Numbered from the stretch's first letter, positions 6,685-15,409 are shown. The stretch is DNA of 36,879 nt from Brevibacterium rongguiense (GCF_009857845.1 NZ_WWEQ01000028.1:1-36879); one strand, 5' to 3'. Translations and numbers: made by a program. The notes: generated from the letters alone by a model not told the origin.

Positions 6685-7902
6685 ATGGCAGAGCAGGACC
6701 GCTACGACTACGCCATCATCGGCGCGGGGGTCGCGGCCGCCAGCGCGGCGGCCGCCATCCGCGAGAAGGACGCGGACGGCAGCATCGCGATCATCGGCCG
6801 CGAACCCGACGGCCCGGTCTACCGCCCGGCTCTGTCGAAGGACCTCTGGGTGGACGGGGAGGCAAGCCTCGAGGACAACTGGCTGCTCGACGATGGCATC
6901 GGCGCCGTCTTCCTCCCCTCGATATCGGTGACGGCGATCGACACCGCGGCACACGCGCTCACCCTGTCGGACGCCTCGCAGGTGGGCTACAGCCGCCTGC
7001 TCATCGCCACGGGTGCGGAGCCGCGCACCATCGACCTGCCTGATTCCGCGCGCGTCGTCTACTACCGCACCGCACAGGACTACCGCCGACTGCGCGAGTT
7101 TGCGAAGCCGGGCAGCAGCGCCGTCGTCGTGGGCGGCGGCTACATCGGCTCGGAGCTCGCGGCGGCACTGTCGCTCAACGACGTAGCGGTCACGCTCATC
7201 GTGCCCGGCAAGCAGGTCCTGCAGCAGATGTTCCCCACCATCGTCCTCGATGAGATCGAGCGCGCCCTGCGCGAGCACGGTGTCACGCTCGTCACCGGGG
7301 CTCGTGTCACCGGCGGCGCCGTGCACGGCGATTCCGTCACCGTCACAACCGAAGCCGGCGAGTCCTACTCCGGCGATGTCGTCGTCGCGGGCCTGGGCGT
7401 CGTGCCGAACGACCAGGTCACCCGGCAGGCCGGACTCGAGGTGGGCAATGGGATCGTCGTCGATGAACGCCTCGCTACGAGCGCCCCGGACGTGTGGGCC
7501 GCCGGCGACGTCGCCTCCTACCCCGACGCGCTCCTGGGCGTGCGCCGCGTGGAGCACGTGGACAATGCCGAGCACCAGGGCACCACGGCGGGTCACAACA
7601 TGGCGGCCGCAGCCGCCGGCAAGGACGAAGAGACCTACACGTACACGCCCATCTTCTGGTCCGACATCTACGACTTCGGCTACGAGGCCGTGGGCACCCT
7701 CGATGCGAGCCTCGAGATGGTCGAGGACTTCACCTCAGGCCACAGCGCCGGGGTCGTCTACTACGTCGACGGCGGCCACGTGCGCGGGGTCCTGCTCTGG
7801 AACGTCTGGGACTCGACGCCTAAGGCCAAGGAGGTCATCGAGCAGTCGGCGCAGGAAACGCTGAGCGCCGAGCAGCTCAAGGGCCGCATTCCGCTGAGCT
7901 GA
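6685..7902 (+). CDS. AIF-like FAD/NAD(P)H-dependent oxidoreductase
   Basis: This is a 405-residue pyridine-nucleotide-disulfide-fold flavoprotein. An FAD-binding GAGVAAASAA motif lies near residue 14, an NAD(P)H-binding VVGGGYIGSEL motif around residue 150, and the second FAD motif WAAGDVA near 270. The C-terminal domain has FWSDIYDFGYEAVG and then a VLLWNVWDSTPKAKE segment, closely resembling the C-terminal domain of mitochondrial apoptosis-inducing factor (FWSD...GYEA.G, VLWN). This sets it apart from generic ferredoxin reductases. Its likely role is NAD(P)H oxidation or electron transfer in the cytoplasm; no ferredoxin or oxygenase gene is adjacent, so the electron acceptor is unknown. The ATG follows a GGAGG-type sequence ~16 nt upstream and a closer GAGG. 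Longer upstream readings run into the repeat tract and are rejected. Confidence 0.85.
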   Translation: MAEQDRYDYAIIGAGVAAASAAAAIREKDADGSIAIIGREPDGPVYRPALSKDLWVDGEASLEDNWLLDDGIGAVFLPSISVTAIDTAAHALTLSDASQVGYSRLLIATGAEPRTIDLPDSARVVYYRTAQDYRRLREFAKPGSSAVVVGGGYIGSELAAALSLNDVAVTLIVPGKQVLQQMFPTIVLDEIERALREHGVTLVTGARVTGGAVHGDSVTVTTEAGESYSGDVVVAGLGVVPNDQVTRQAGLEVGNGIVVDERLATSAPDVWAAGDVASYPDALLGVRRVEHVDNAEHQGTTAGHNMAAAAAGKDEETYTYTPIFWSDIYDFGYEAVGTLDASLEMVEDFTSGHSAGVVYYVDGGHVRGVLLWNVWDSTPKAKEVIEQSAQETLSAEQLKGRIPLS

Positions 7903-7927
7903 GCACGGGCAAGGACAGGGGCGCGGG

Positions 7928-8046
7928 GTGAAGTCTTCACTCGATTGTCCCAACGGCATCGGGTGAAGAGTTCGCTTACCCACCGCCGTGCCGGTGGCCG
8001 AAAACCCTTCACCCGATGCGCAGCGCGCGATCAGGTGAAGGGTTCT
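7928..8046. repeat. Palindromic repeat pair (single copy of the family)
   Basis: Two inverted repeats lie between the convergent AIF-like and DUF559 genes. The first has 16-nt arms at 7930-7945 and 7958-7973 (14 of 16 pair); the second has 15-nt arms at 8003-8017 and 8030-8044 (14 of 15 pair, core AACCCTTCACC/GGTGAAGGGTT). Both loops are 12 nt. A small hairpin CCACCG/CGGTGG lies between them. The same order of elements recurs three times at 9498-10037. The hairpins may also act as a two-way terminator here. Confidence 0.75.
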
Positions 8047-8093
8047 TCCGAGGGCACCAATCAACCGACCGGGTAGCTGGCAACGGCGAGCGC

Positions 8094-9104
8094 TCACGGC
8101 GCGCCGCGCTCGTTGAGCAGCCGCCGGACCTGGTCGACGATCCACGCGTGGGCCATCGTCTTCGTCGCACGCAGGACGATCCAGCCGTCGCACTCCATGG
8201 CGAAGTAGCGCTGCAGGTCGTACCCGAACTGCTGCGGATCGGTGCGGTGGTGGTCGCCCTCGTACTCGAGTGCGATGCGCGGCCGCTCGTAGGACAGGTC
8301 CGGGTGGATCGTGCCGAGTCCGCGGATGTGGATCGGCTGCGCGACCGCGGGTTCGGGCAGACCCGCATCGACCAGCGCAAGGCGCAGTCTCGTCTCCGGC
8401 GGCGAGCGCACTCCCGCGCGGCAGCGCGCCACCGCGGCGAGCAGCACCGCCCGCCCCTTGTAGGCGCGCTCGTCCGCGACGAAGTGCCGGAGCTTTTCCA
8501 GGTCCACGGTGGCCGCGCACCGCCCACCGCCGACGAGCGCGTCGAGCACGACCACGAGGTCGGTCTCCGACAGCCGCGGTGCCAACTCGAGCAGGGCGCA
8601 CCGCAGCCGTTGCACGCGCACCCCTGCGACCTCCACTGGCTCGTAGCGCAGGCTGCGCCGGTCGTCCACGGCCGCGTGGGTCACCCGGCTGCCACCGCGC
8701 GGGACGACGACCTCCAGGCGGCCCGGGCGGACGGGCAGACCCTGGAGATATGCCGACGAGAACCCTGCGGCGATCGCGTCCGGCCGCTTGACCTGCAGGC
8801 ATGCCAGGGCATTGCGCAGACGCCAGAAGTCCTCATCCTCTTGCGCCCAGGCCGGAGCCTCGACGACGTCGACGACGTCGGGTGAGAGTCGAACGCCCGG
8901 GACGATAAGGCCGCCCAGTTCCCGGGCGTACGTGCGCATCTCCCTCACCGCGAGCCGCGATGCCTCGCCCCGGGGGTGCTCACTCGCCCGCACCGGGCGC
9001 CGGACCCGGACGCCGATACTCCCGCCCTCCACCCCGAAGCGCGCGGTCCCGGCGGTGAGAGAGGTGGCAGCCGGGTCCCGAACGGCGTGGGGATCGTGGA
9101 TCAC
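8094..9104 (-). CDS. DUF559 domain protein, PD-(D/E)XK nuclease-like
   Basis: A 336-residue protein of a family common in Micrococcales. The C-terminal third is a DUF559 domain related to Vsr-type endonucleases: SPPETRLR supplies an early acidic residue, then HPDL (Asp269) and ALEYEGDHH (Glu280, Glu282, His pair), followed by a GWIVLRAT strand. These match the PD-(D/E)XK core. The N-terminal part resembles the helix-turn-helix/AbiEi-like region often fused to this domain, but I cannot confirm that. Biological role unknown; DNA cleavage or repair is inferred from the fold. The GTG start at 9104 has a weak AGGA 7 nt upstream; an internal ATG at 8939 is a possible alternative. The gene is bracketed by members of one palindromic repeat family, with an 18-bp array directly upstream. 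Confidence 0.75.
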   Translation of the reverse strand: MIHDPHAVRDPAATSLTAGTARFGVEGGSIGVRVRRPVRASEHPRGEASRLAVREMRTYARELGGLIVPGVRLSPDVVDVVEAPAWAQEDEDFWRLRNALACLQVKRPDAIAAGFSSAYLQGLPVRPGRLEVVVPRGGSRVTHAAVDDRRSLRYEPVEVAGVRVQRLRCALLELAPRLSETDLVVVLDALVGGGRCAATVDLEKLRHFVADERAYKGRAVLLAAVARCRAGVRSPPETRLRLALVDAGLPEPAVAQPIHIRGLGTIHPDLSYERPRIALEYEGDHHRTDPQQFGYDLQRYFAMECDGWIVLRATKTMAHAWIVDQVRRLLNERGAP

Positions 9105-9150
9105 GACCGGGTCCTGGCGGCGAGTGGATCGTGGGTCGCGAGGCAGCCCC

Positions 9151-9330
9151 GGGCAGCGACGGGTAAGCGGGCAGCGTGGGTAACGCCGGCAACGCGAGGG
9201 ACCCCGGCAGCATGCTCATCCCGGGCAGCGAAGCGAAACCGGACAGCATCGGGAGTCCGAGCAGCACGGGGACCCCGGGCAACGCGGGTGCCCCTATTAA
9301 CGTGCGCATCCCGGGCAGCGAACGCCCGGG
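9151..9330. repeat. 18-bp imperfect tandem array, 10 units
   Basis: The core C(A/T)(G/A)C(G/A) recurs at 9154, 9172, 9190, 9208, 9226, 9244, 9262, 9280, 9298 and 9316, exactly 18 bp apart with no indel although the units differ by up to half their bases. Typical unit start: CGGGCAGCG. Perfect phasing in a multiple of three suggests a coding past. On the minus strand one open frame reads as a hexapeptide repeat, LPGMRT LIGAPA LPGVPV LLGLPM and so on, with GC-rich third positions, but it lacks a convincing start and overlaps the nuclease gene out of frame. It may be a remnant of an N-terminal repeat domain. Confidence 0.75.
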
Positions 9331-9497
9331 CGGCGGTGTGGATTGGGGGCAGGACGCGGGCCCTGGCGGGGAGGGCGTCTGCGGCGGGCGGTTCGTCCAT
9401 GGCGGGAGACTACGGAAGCCGTCCCCGTGGTAGGGGTGCACCGTCCTTGCTGTGGACAACCCTGCGGATGGAGCCGCGCTGTGGACGGCGCCGAGCG

Positions 9498-10037
9498 GCG
9501 AGGTCTTCACCCGATCGGCCGCGCGCCACCGCGTGAAGACTGTGCGGCTCTACCACCGCCCGGACGGTCGGAAACCCTTCACCTCATCCAACAGCGCCCA
9601 CCAAGTGAAGACCTCAGGAACGAACCCGGTAGACGATGCCGCCGCTGCCGCCCAACCACGCCCGCTCGAAGGCCGGTCGGGCGAAGTCTTCACCCGATCG
9701 GCCGCGCGCCACTGCGTGGAGACTGTGCGGACCTATCCCCGCCCGGACGGTCGGAAACCCTTCACCTCATCCAACAGCACCCACCAAGTGAAGACCTCAG
9801 GAACGAACCCGATAGACGATGCCGCCACTGCCGCCCAACCACGCCCGCTCGAAGGCCGGTCGGGCGAAGTCTTCACCCGATCGGCCGCGCGCCACCGCGT
9901 GAAGACTGTGCGGCCCTACCACCGCCCGGACGGTCGGAAACCCTTCACCTCATCCAACAGCACCCACCAAGTGAAGACCTCAGGAACGAACCCGATAGAC
10001 AATGCCGCCACTGCCGCCCAACCACGCCCGCTCGAAG
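9498..10037. repeat. 183-bp tandem repeat, three copies, containing palindromes and the peptidase 3' end
   Basis: The word CTTCACCCGA starts at 9505, 9688 and 9871, giving a period of exactly 183 bp. Each unit holds two inverted repeats (GTCTTCAC/GTGAAGAC and CCTTCAC/GTGAAG, loops ~22 nt) separated by a CCACCGCC..CGGT segment, the same architecture as 7928-8046. Each then holds ~58 bp identical, apart from synonymous changes, to the last codons of the C39-like peptidase gene. The third unit merges with the real 3' end of that gene (stop at 9980-9982); matching stop codons occur at 9797-9799 and 9614-9616. The stretch 9105-9979 otherwise holds the 18-bp array and no supportable gene. Confidence 0.9.
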
Positions 10038-11512
10038 GCCGCACGGGCGTAGGTCCGCCGCACGCTCGCGTTGTCTGCGGCGGCGGGATCGTGCACGCGC
10101 ACGTCTCCTTCGGCCGTCACCCCCGAGACGACGAGCAGATGCCCCGCCGTCTCGTAGCCGGCCTCCGGCAGGTCCTCCCGCGCGAACGTCACCGAGGCGG
10201 CGAACGGCTCCCCCGCGGCCAGCAGCTCCTCACCGGCGCGCAGATCCGGCAGCGCATCGACGTAGGCGTCGAAGCCAAGGCTGGCCGCCCAGGCCGCGTT
10301 GAATGCCCAGTTCCCGGCGCCGCCGTACGAGTAGTCCCACACGCGGCGCATGGTCTCGGCGATCGCGGGCGCTGCCTCACGCGCGCCCAACCCCGGCCTC
10401 GACCCTGACCCCGGCCCCGAGCCTGGCCGCACCCCCGACGCCGGCTCCGGCTCCGGCTCCGAACCATTTGCCGCAGGCGTTCGCGCATACGCGAGCAGCA
10501 TCGCAAGCGAGGTGGGCGAGCACCACGAACCGCCGTCGGCATGCCCCGGGATCGCGCCGGCCAGCCGCTGTGAGAAGGCGGGCAGTCTCAGGTCGATGTC
10601 ACGGCCCCGCGGCTGCGAGACGGTCGGCTCCGCCGTCGAGGCCCCCGTCTTCGGGCGCGTCAGCACCGAGACCCGTTCGAGCCGGGGCAGGGGGCTGCCC
10701 TCCGGGGCGAAGAGCAGCGCACGCACCTCGACGCGGGAGGCGGGACCTCCCAGTTCGGCCTCGTTCACTGCGATCGTGTCCGCATCGACGCGCAGCCCGA
10801 ACGGTGCCTGGTCGGCCACGGTGTGCGAATGGAAGTCCGGCCAACCGCCACCTCCCCCGGTCGCACCGCCCGGTGTGACTTCGGCCGCTGCACCAACGCC
10901 CGCTGCACCAACGCCGGCGGTGCCGACGTCGGCGGTGCCATCGGCTGCGGGGCAGTCGGATCCGTTGGCACCCAAACCGCTGCCGCCGGTCACGTCGTAG
11001 TCGATCCCGGCGGACCACCGCGCGGCAACCGCCCACTGCGACCACACGCTGCCGGTGCCCGCGCGCAGCTGCACCTCGATCAGCGTGCCGGGCGGCGTGT
11101 GCGCGCGCCAGCTCGCGATCGCCTCGCCGAACGGGGCGACCTCGAACGGCTCGGACTCCCAGAGCCGCGCCCGCACGGGCACATCGGCCAGGGCCGAGAC
11201 GGATTCGGTCACGCGCTGAGCGGCAACGGATGCACCGGGGGCGACCGCACGGGTGCCCTTGGTGCCCGGCCCGGGAGCTCGACTGCCCACCGCCCGGCCG
11301 CTCTCGGCGCCCCCATCCGCTGCGCCACCGACCGCCGTACCAGCCACGGCCCCGTCCCCCGGTCGATCCCTGTCAGGTTCGGGTCCGGATTCGTCAACGG
11401 CACGTGCATCGGCTCCCAGTCCGAACTCGACCGGCGATGGGGCGAACGGGTCGCGCAGCACCGTCTCAGCGGCCTTCCCCGTCCCCCACCCCGTGATGTG
11501 CGTGATCGTCAT
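9980..11512 (-). CDS. C39-like peptidase domain protein
   Basis: A 510-residue protein whose C-terminal ~200 residues form a papain-like C39_2 peptidase domain. Candidate catalytic residues are Cys331 in GGSWCSPTS, His458 in AGHLLVVSG and Asp475 in VHDPAA, the expected Cys-His-Asp order. The N-terminal ~300 residues include beta-rich segments typical of actinobacterial C39-family proteins, interrupted by Ala/Gly-rich inserts (residues ~45-85 and ~195-225) with short internal duplications. No signal peptide or membrane segment is visible, so the location is uncertain. The start ATG at 11512 follows GAGGGGAGAGACA, a good ribosome binding site, and excludes the longer reading. Its last 19 codons lie in the third copy of the 183-bp repeat. 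The substrate is unknown. Confidence 0.75.
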   Translation of the reverse strand: MTITHITGWGTGKAAETVLRDPFAPSPVEFGLGADARAVDESGPEPDRDRPGDGAVAGTAVGGAADGGAESGRAVGSRAPGPGTKGTRAVAPGASVAAQRVTESVSALADVPVRARLWESEPFEVAPFGEAIASWRAHTPPGTLIEVQLRAGTGSVWSQWAVAARWSAGIDYDVTGGSGLGANGSDCPAADGTADVGTAGVGAAGVGAAAEVTPGGATGGGGGWPDFHSHTVADQAPFGLRVDADTIAVNEAELGGPASRVEVRALLFAPEGSPLPRLERVSVLTRPKTGASTAEPTVSQPRGRDIDLRLPAFSQRLAGAIPGHADGGSWCSPTSLAMLLAYARTPAANGSEPEPEPASGVRPGSGPGSGSRPGLGAREAAPAIAETMRRVWDYSYGGAGNWAFNAAWAASLGFDAYVDALPDLRAGEELLAAGEPFAASVTFAREDLPEAGYETAGHLLVVSGVTAEGDVRVHDPAAADNASVRRTYARAAFERAWLGGSGGIVYRVRS

Positions 11513-11783
11513 TGTCTCTCCCCTCGCCGGCATGCATTCCCACCCGGCCCCTGCCACCGGACTGCTGAGCCGTTGGCACGCCCGGTGTGGCGGACGTCCA
11601 CCGTCCCCGGCGTTCACTCTCCATGGACGACCATGCGGCTACGGTGACCAGACCTGTCCTGGGGATGCCCTCGACCTGAGCCGCGCGATCCTTCCGCGCT
11701 CGGTCCCCCGAGGTTCGCTGAACACCGCCACCCCAACGCCATCAGCGCTCGCCAGGCGCTTTCAGCCTGCACCGGCCCGCCGC

Positions 11784-13526
11784 TCAGTCCGTCGTGACGG
11801 CACCCTTCGCGGCGCTCTGGACGAGCTTCGCGTACTTGCCCAGCACCCCGTGCAGCCGCGGGTTGGCCGGCAGCTGCCAAGCGCGCCGGCGCCGCTCCAT
11901 CTCGTCCTCGCTGACATCGAGTTCGATGGTGCGCTCGGCGATGTCGACCCGGATGGGATCGCCGTCCTCGATGAACGCGATCGGCCCGCCGTCCACGGCC
12001 TCCGGCGCCACGTGGCCGATGCACAGGCCGGTGGATCCGCCGGAGAACCGGCCGTCGGTGATGAGAAGGACGTCCTTGCCGATCCCCGCGCCCTTGATGG
12101 CGCCCGTGATCGCGAGCATCTCCCGCATCCCCGGCCCGCCCTTGGGGCCCTCGTAGCGGATGACGACGACGTCGCCGGGCTTGAGCTCGCCGTTGAGCAC
12201 GGCGTCCATGGCCGGCTGCTCGCGGTCGTAGACGCGCGCGGTGCCCTCGAAGACGTCCGCGTCGAAGCCCGCGGACTTCACGATCGCGCCGTCCGGGGCG
12301 AGTGAGCCCTTGAGGACCGTGAGCCCGCCGGTGGGGTGGAGCGGGTTGTTCAGGGCGCGCAGGATCTTGCCGTCGGGGTCCGGCGGGTTGATGTTCTTGA
12401 GGTTCTCCGCGACCGTCTTGCCGGTCACCGTCATGCAGTCGCCCGTGAGCAACCCGTTGTCCAACAGCGCCTTCATGACGACCGGCACGCCGCCGATCTT
12501 GAAGACGTCGTTCATGACGTAGTCGCCGAACGGCTTGACGTTGCCCAGGTGGGGCACCTTGTCGCCGATCCGATTGAAGTCGTCGAGCTCGAGGCGGACC
12601 CCGGCCTCGTGGGCGATGGCCAGCAGGTGGAGCACCGCGTTCGTCGAGCCGCCGAACGCCATGACCACCGCGATCGCATTGCACAGCGACTCGTACGTGA
12701 TGATGTCCTTGGTCGTGATCCCCCGGCGCAGCAGGCCCACGACGGCCTCGCCGGACTGGCGGGCGAAGACGGTGCGGTTGCGGTGGATGGCCGGCGGCGC
12801 GGCGGAGCCGGGCAGGGACATGCCCATCGCCTCGGCGGCCGAGGCCATGGTGTTGGCCGTGTACATGCCGCCGCACGCGCCCTCGCCGGGGCAGACGGCC
12901 CGCTCGATCGCGTCGACGTCCGCCTCCGTCATCTTCCCGGCCCGGCAGGCGCCCACCGCCTCGAACGCGTCGATGAGGGTGACCTCCTTCTCCGTGCCGT
13001 CGGAGAGCTTGGCTGTGCCGGGCATGATCGAGCCGTTGTAGAGGAAGGCGCTGGACAGGCCCAGGCGCGCGGCGGCCATGAGCATGCCGGGGATGGACTT
13101 GTCGCAGCCGGCCATGAGGACGGAGCCGTCCAGGCGCTCGGCGCCGAACACCGTCTCGACCGAGTCCGCGATGACCTCGCGGCTGACGAGCGAGTAGTGC
13201 ATGCCCTCGTGGCCCATGGAGATGCCGTCGGAGACGGAGATCGTGCCGAACTCCAGGGGGTAGCCTCCCGCGGCGTGGACGCCCTCCTTGGCGAATCCCG
13301 CCAGCTTGTCGAGAGTGAGGTTGCACGGCGTGATCTCGTTCCACGACGACGCGACGCCGATCTGCGGCTTGCCCCAGTCGTCGTCGCCCATGCCCACCGC
13401 GCGCAGCATGCCGCGCGCGGCCGCGCGCTCGAGGCCGTCGGTGACGTCGCGCGAGCGCGGCTTGATGTCGATACCGGGCTCGGCCTGGGCCGCGGCGGGG
13501 ACGAAGTCGGGGGTCTGAGAGCTCAT
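11784..13526 (-). CDS. ilvD: Dihydroxy-acid dehydratase
   Basis: IlvD converts 2,3-dihydroxy-isovalerate and 2,3-dihydroxy-3-methylvalerate to the keto acid precursors of valine, leucine and isoleucine. The 580-residue protein is full length. Cys68 (NEITPCNL), Cys141 (AGCDKSIPG) and Cys218 ([13 protein letters not shown]) are placed as the three ligands of the iron-sulfur cluster, and GRFSGGSTG near the C-terminus is the ILVD/EDD signature. The ATG at 13526 has no Shine-Dalgarno sequence; TAGACT at 13536-13531 ends only 4 nt before it, so initiation may be leaderless, with the exact start site uncertain. It is transcribed in the same direction as the probable ilvB at the window edge but is separated from it by unrelated genes, so regulation is probably independent. 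Confidence 0.96.
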   Translation of the reverse strand: MSSQTPDFVPAAAQAEPGIDIKPRSRDVTDGLERAAARGMLRAVGMGDDDWGKPQIGVASSWNEITPCNLTLDKLAGFAKEGVHAAGGYPLEFGTISVSDGISMGHEGMHYSLVSREVIADSVETVFGAERLDGSVLMAGCDKSIPGMLMAAARLGLSSAFLYNGSIMPGTAKLSDGTEKEVTLIDAFEAVGACRAGKMTEADVDAIERAVCPGEGACGGMYTANTMASAAEAMGMSLPGSAAPPAIHRNRTVFARQSGEAVVGLLRRGITTKDIITYESLCNAIAVVMAFGGSTNAVLHLLAIAHEAGVRLELDDFNRIGDKVPHLGNVKPFGDYVMNDVFKIGGVPVVMKALLDNGLLTGDCMTVTGKTVAENLKNINPPDPDGKILRALNNPLHPTGGLTVLKGSLAPDGAIVKSAGFDADVFEGTARVYDREQPAMDAVLNGELKPGDVVVIRYEGPKGGPGMREMLAITGAIKGAGIGKDVLLITDGRFSGGSTGLCIGHVAPEAVDGGPIAFIEDGDPIRVDIAERTIELDVSEDEMERRRRAWQLPANPRLHGVLGKYAKLVQSAAKGAVTTD

Positions 13527-14284
13527 GCGCGCAGTCTATGACCGGTCTCGCGGGCGTCCGCGCCGCGGGTCGCATGGCGGACGCCGGCCCCGCGCGCCGC
13601 CGGGCCCGCGCGGTGACGCGTCCCGTGCGCTCGAGCCCCGGGTCCGTTCGGCGGGGCCTTTTGCGCGCACTTTCATATCCGAATCCACCGCCGAGGCGCG
13701 GGCCTGTCCATCGCCCCGCGCACCCGGGCGCCCACCCGGCCTCCGCACCCGAGCGCCTGCCCGGCCTCCGCGCCCGGGCACCCGCCCGGCCTCCGGACCC
13801 GGGCGCCTGCCCACCGGCCCCGACGCCGGCTGACCGAACGGGCCACCGGCGCGCCGCACTCTCGCTGGCAGACCACTGGGGCCGAGAATATCCGACCCTG
13901 GCACCCCAAGGTCCGCTTGACCGGTCTCAGTGTTCCCTCGACCGGCCTCCTGCCGAACGAACCCCTGTGGGGTGCTCGCCGCGCAATGGCGCGTGCCGAT
14001 CCTCCAGCCTGCTCCCCCTCCAGCGCCGCAGCGCTTCCCTGCCCGGCCCTGGCGACCGGGACACCGCCGAAAATGCCACCGCGAAGAGTCCGCCGCTCAT
14101 GGGCGATTGCCCCACGGCGGCTGCCCGCGTCCCCCTGTTCGCTCCTCGAAGTCAAGGCCCGCGCCCCGCCGCAAGACCCGCGGTCCCACCCCTCATCGAC
14201 CCATGCACCGGTATGCAGGTGAGTCCTACTGTGGAGGCGTCCTACCAGCGATGCCGCCGGCCAGCGGCGGCCAAGGAGATCCCC
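13527..14284. other. Gene-free interval between divergent ilvD and the dehydrogenase
   Basis: This 758-bp interval has no supportable gene: open frames exist in every phase but none has a ribosome binding site or a recognisable protein. It contains the 25-bp tandem repeat at 13716-13825 and presumably the divergent promoters. AAGGAG just before the ATG at 14285 serves the downstream dehydrogenase. A -10-like TACTGT near 14228 lacks a good -35. Confidence 0.6.
13716..13825. repeat. 25-bp tandem repeat, about 3.5 copies
   Basis: CCCGGCCTCCG starts at 13735, 13760 and 13785, and a truncated copy begins at 13810; the spacing is exactly 25 bp. The units alternate CCCGGCCTCCG with CCCGGGCGCC-type words. 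The period is not a multiple of three and no frame continues through it, so it is non-coding. Confidence 0.75.
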
Positions 14285-15343
14285 ATGCGAGCCCTGCGAT
14301 TCCACGCCGACCACGACATCCGCGTCGAAGACATCCCCGAGCCCGAGCTGCGCGAGGGCGCCGTGAAGATCCGGGTGGCCTACTGCGGCATCTGCGGCAC
14401 GGACCTCCACGAATACCTCGACGGCCCCATCTTCTGTCCCGGCCACGACACCCCGCACCCGCTGAGCGGCGAGACCCTTCCGGTGACCCTGGGCCACGAG
14501 ATGTCCGGCGTCGTCGAGGAGGTGGGCGCCGGGGTCGACTCGGTCAAGCCGGGCGATTCCGTCGTCGTCGAGCCCTACTTCGTGTGCGGCGAGTGCCCCC
14601 AGTGCCGGCGCGGCGACTACCACCTGTGCACGAAGATGGGCTTCATCGGCCTGGCCGGCGGGGGCGGCGGCCTGAGCGAGAAGATCGTCGTCGATGAGCG
14701 CTGGGTCCATCCCGTGGGCGATGTGCCGCTCGACGAGGCCGCGCTCATCGAGCCGCTCACCGTGGCCTACCACGCCGTGCAGCGCTCGGGCGTGCGAGCC
14801 GGGCAGTCGGCGCTCGTGTCCGGGGCGGGCCCGATCGGCCTGCTCACGGCCGCAGTGCTCAAGGGCCTGGGCGTCACCGTCATCGTCTCCGAGCTCGCCG
14901 AGGCGCGCAAGGAGATGGCGCGCACCACCGGTGTCGCGGACCACATCGTCGATCCCAGCCAGGAGGACGTCGTGGAGCGCGTGCGCGAGATCACCGGCGA
15001 GGGGCCGGACGTGGGCTTCGACGCGGCCGGCGTCAACGCGACGATCAACACGCTGCTCAACGCCGTGCGCCCCGGCGGCGTCGTCGTCATGGAGGCCATC
15101 TGGGGCCACCGGGCCGAACTCGACATGCACGCCCTCGTGGTCCGCGAGATCGACCTGCGCGGCACGATCGCCTACGTGTCCAATCACGCGGACACGATCC
15201 GCATGGTCCAGGACGGCAAGATCGACCTCAAGCCGTTCATCACGGCCGTGCTCGGGCTCGACGAGGTCATCGACAAGGGCTTCGACACCCTCATCAACCG
15301 CCCCGAGACCGCGGTGAAGATCCTCGTGGATCCCTCGAAGTAG
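14285..15343 (+). CDS. Zinc-dependent 2,3-butanediol dehydrogenase-like enzyme
   Basis: A 352-residue medium-chain, zinc-dependent alcohol dehydrogenase of the (R,R)-butanediol dehydrogenase type, which interconverts acetoin and 2,3-butanediol with NAD(H). Catalytic zinc residues: Cys37 in CGICGTDLHEY, His in LGHEMSG and the following Glu. The structural zinc loop has four cysteines (CGECPQCRRGDYHLC). The nucleotide-binding motif is SGAGPIGLL. The characteristic insert FCPGHDTPHPLSGE after the first zinc motif is typical of butanediol dehydrogenases and separates them from sorbitol or threonine dehydrogenases. The ATG follows AAGGAG with 6-nt spacing. It ends in a perfect palindromic terminator. 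Nearby ilv genes share acetolactate chemistry, which may link it to acetoin metabolism (inference). Confidence 0.85.
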   Translation: MRALRFHADHDIRVEDIPEPELREGAVKIRVAYCGICGTDLHEYLDGPIFCPGHDTPHPLSGETLPVTLGHEMSGVVEEVGAGVDSVKPGDSVVVEPYFVCGECPQCRRGDYHLCTKMGFIGLAGGGGGLSEKIVVDERWVHPVGDVPLDEAALIEPLTVAYHAVQRSGVRAGQSALVSGAGPIGLLTAAVLKGLGVTVIVSELAEARKEMARTTGVADHIVDPSQEDVVERVREITGEGPDVGFDAAGVNATINTLLNAVRPGGVVVMEAIWGHRAELDMHALVVREIDLRGTIAYVSNHADTIRMVQDGKIDLKPFITAVLGLDEVIDKGFDTLINRPETAVKILVDPSK

Positions 15344-15353
15344 ACCGCTCACA

Positions 15354-15401
15354 CGCCGCGAGGGCGGGGGCCGGGAATTCCCGGCCCCCGCCCTCGCGGC
15401 G
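15354..15401. terminator. Perfect 48-bp palindrome, bidirectional terminator
   Basis: The two 24-nt arms are exactly complementary around a central GAATTC. The palindrome lies between the stops of two convergent genes (15343 and 15410), 10 and 8 nt from each. There is no T tract on either side, as is common for actinobacterial terminators. Confidence 0.85.
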
Positions 15402-15409
15402 CTGCGCGC

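Noticed and set aside
9176..9433. Plus-strand Gly-rich, collagen-like open frame over the 18-bp array
   Set aside because: No ribosome binding site, no Gly-X-Y periodicity once the array ends, and the strand bias of third positions favours the other strand.
9451..9459. TGTGGACAA, one mismatch from a DnaA box
   Set aside because: Only one convincing copy is present, with no dnaA, dnaN or AT-rich unwinding region, so there is no case for an origin.
9498..10037. Regular repeats considered as a CRISPR array
   Set aside because: The whole 183-bp period is conserved, there are no variable spacers between short identical repeats, and no cas genes are nearby. It is a tandem duplication.
13538..14284. 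In-frame upstream extension of the butanediol dehydrogenase-like gene
   Set aside because: It crosses a tandem repeat, has no homologous N-terminus, and the ATG at 14285 has an AAGGAG at proper spacing.
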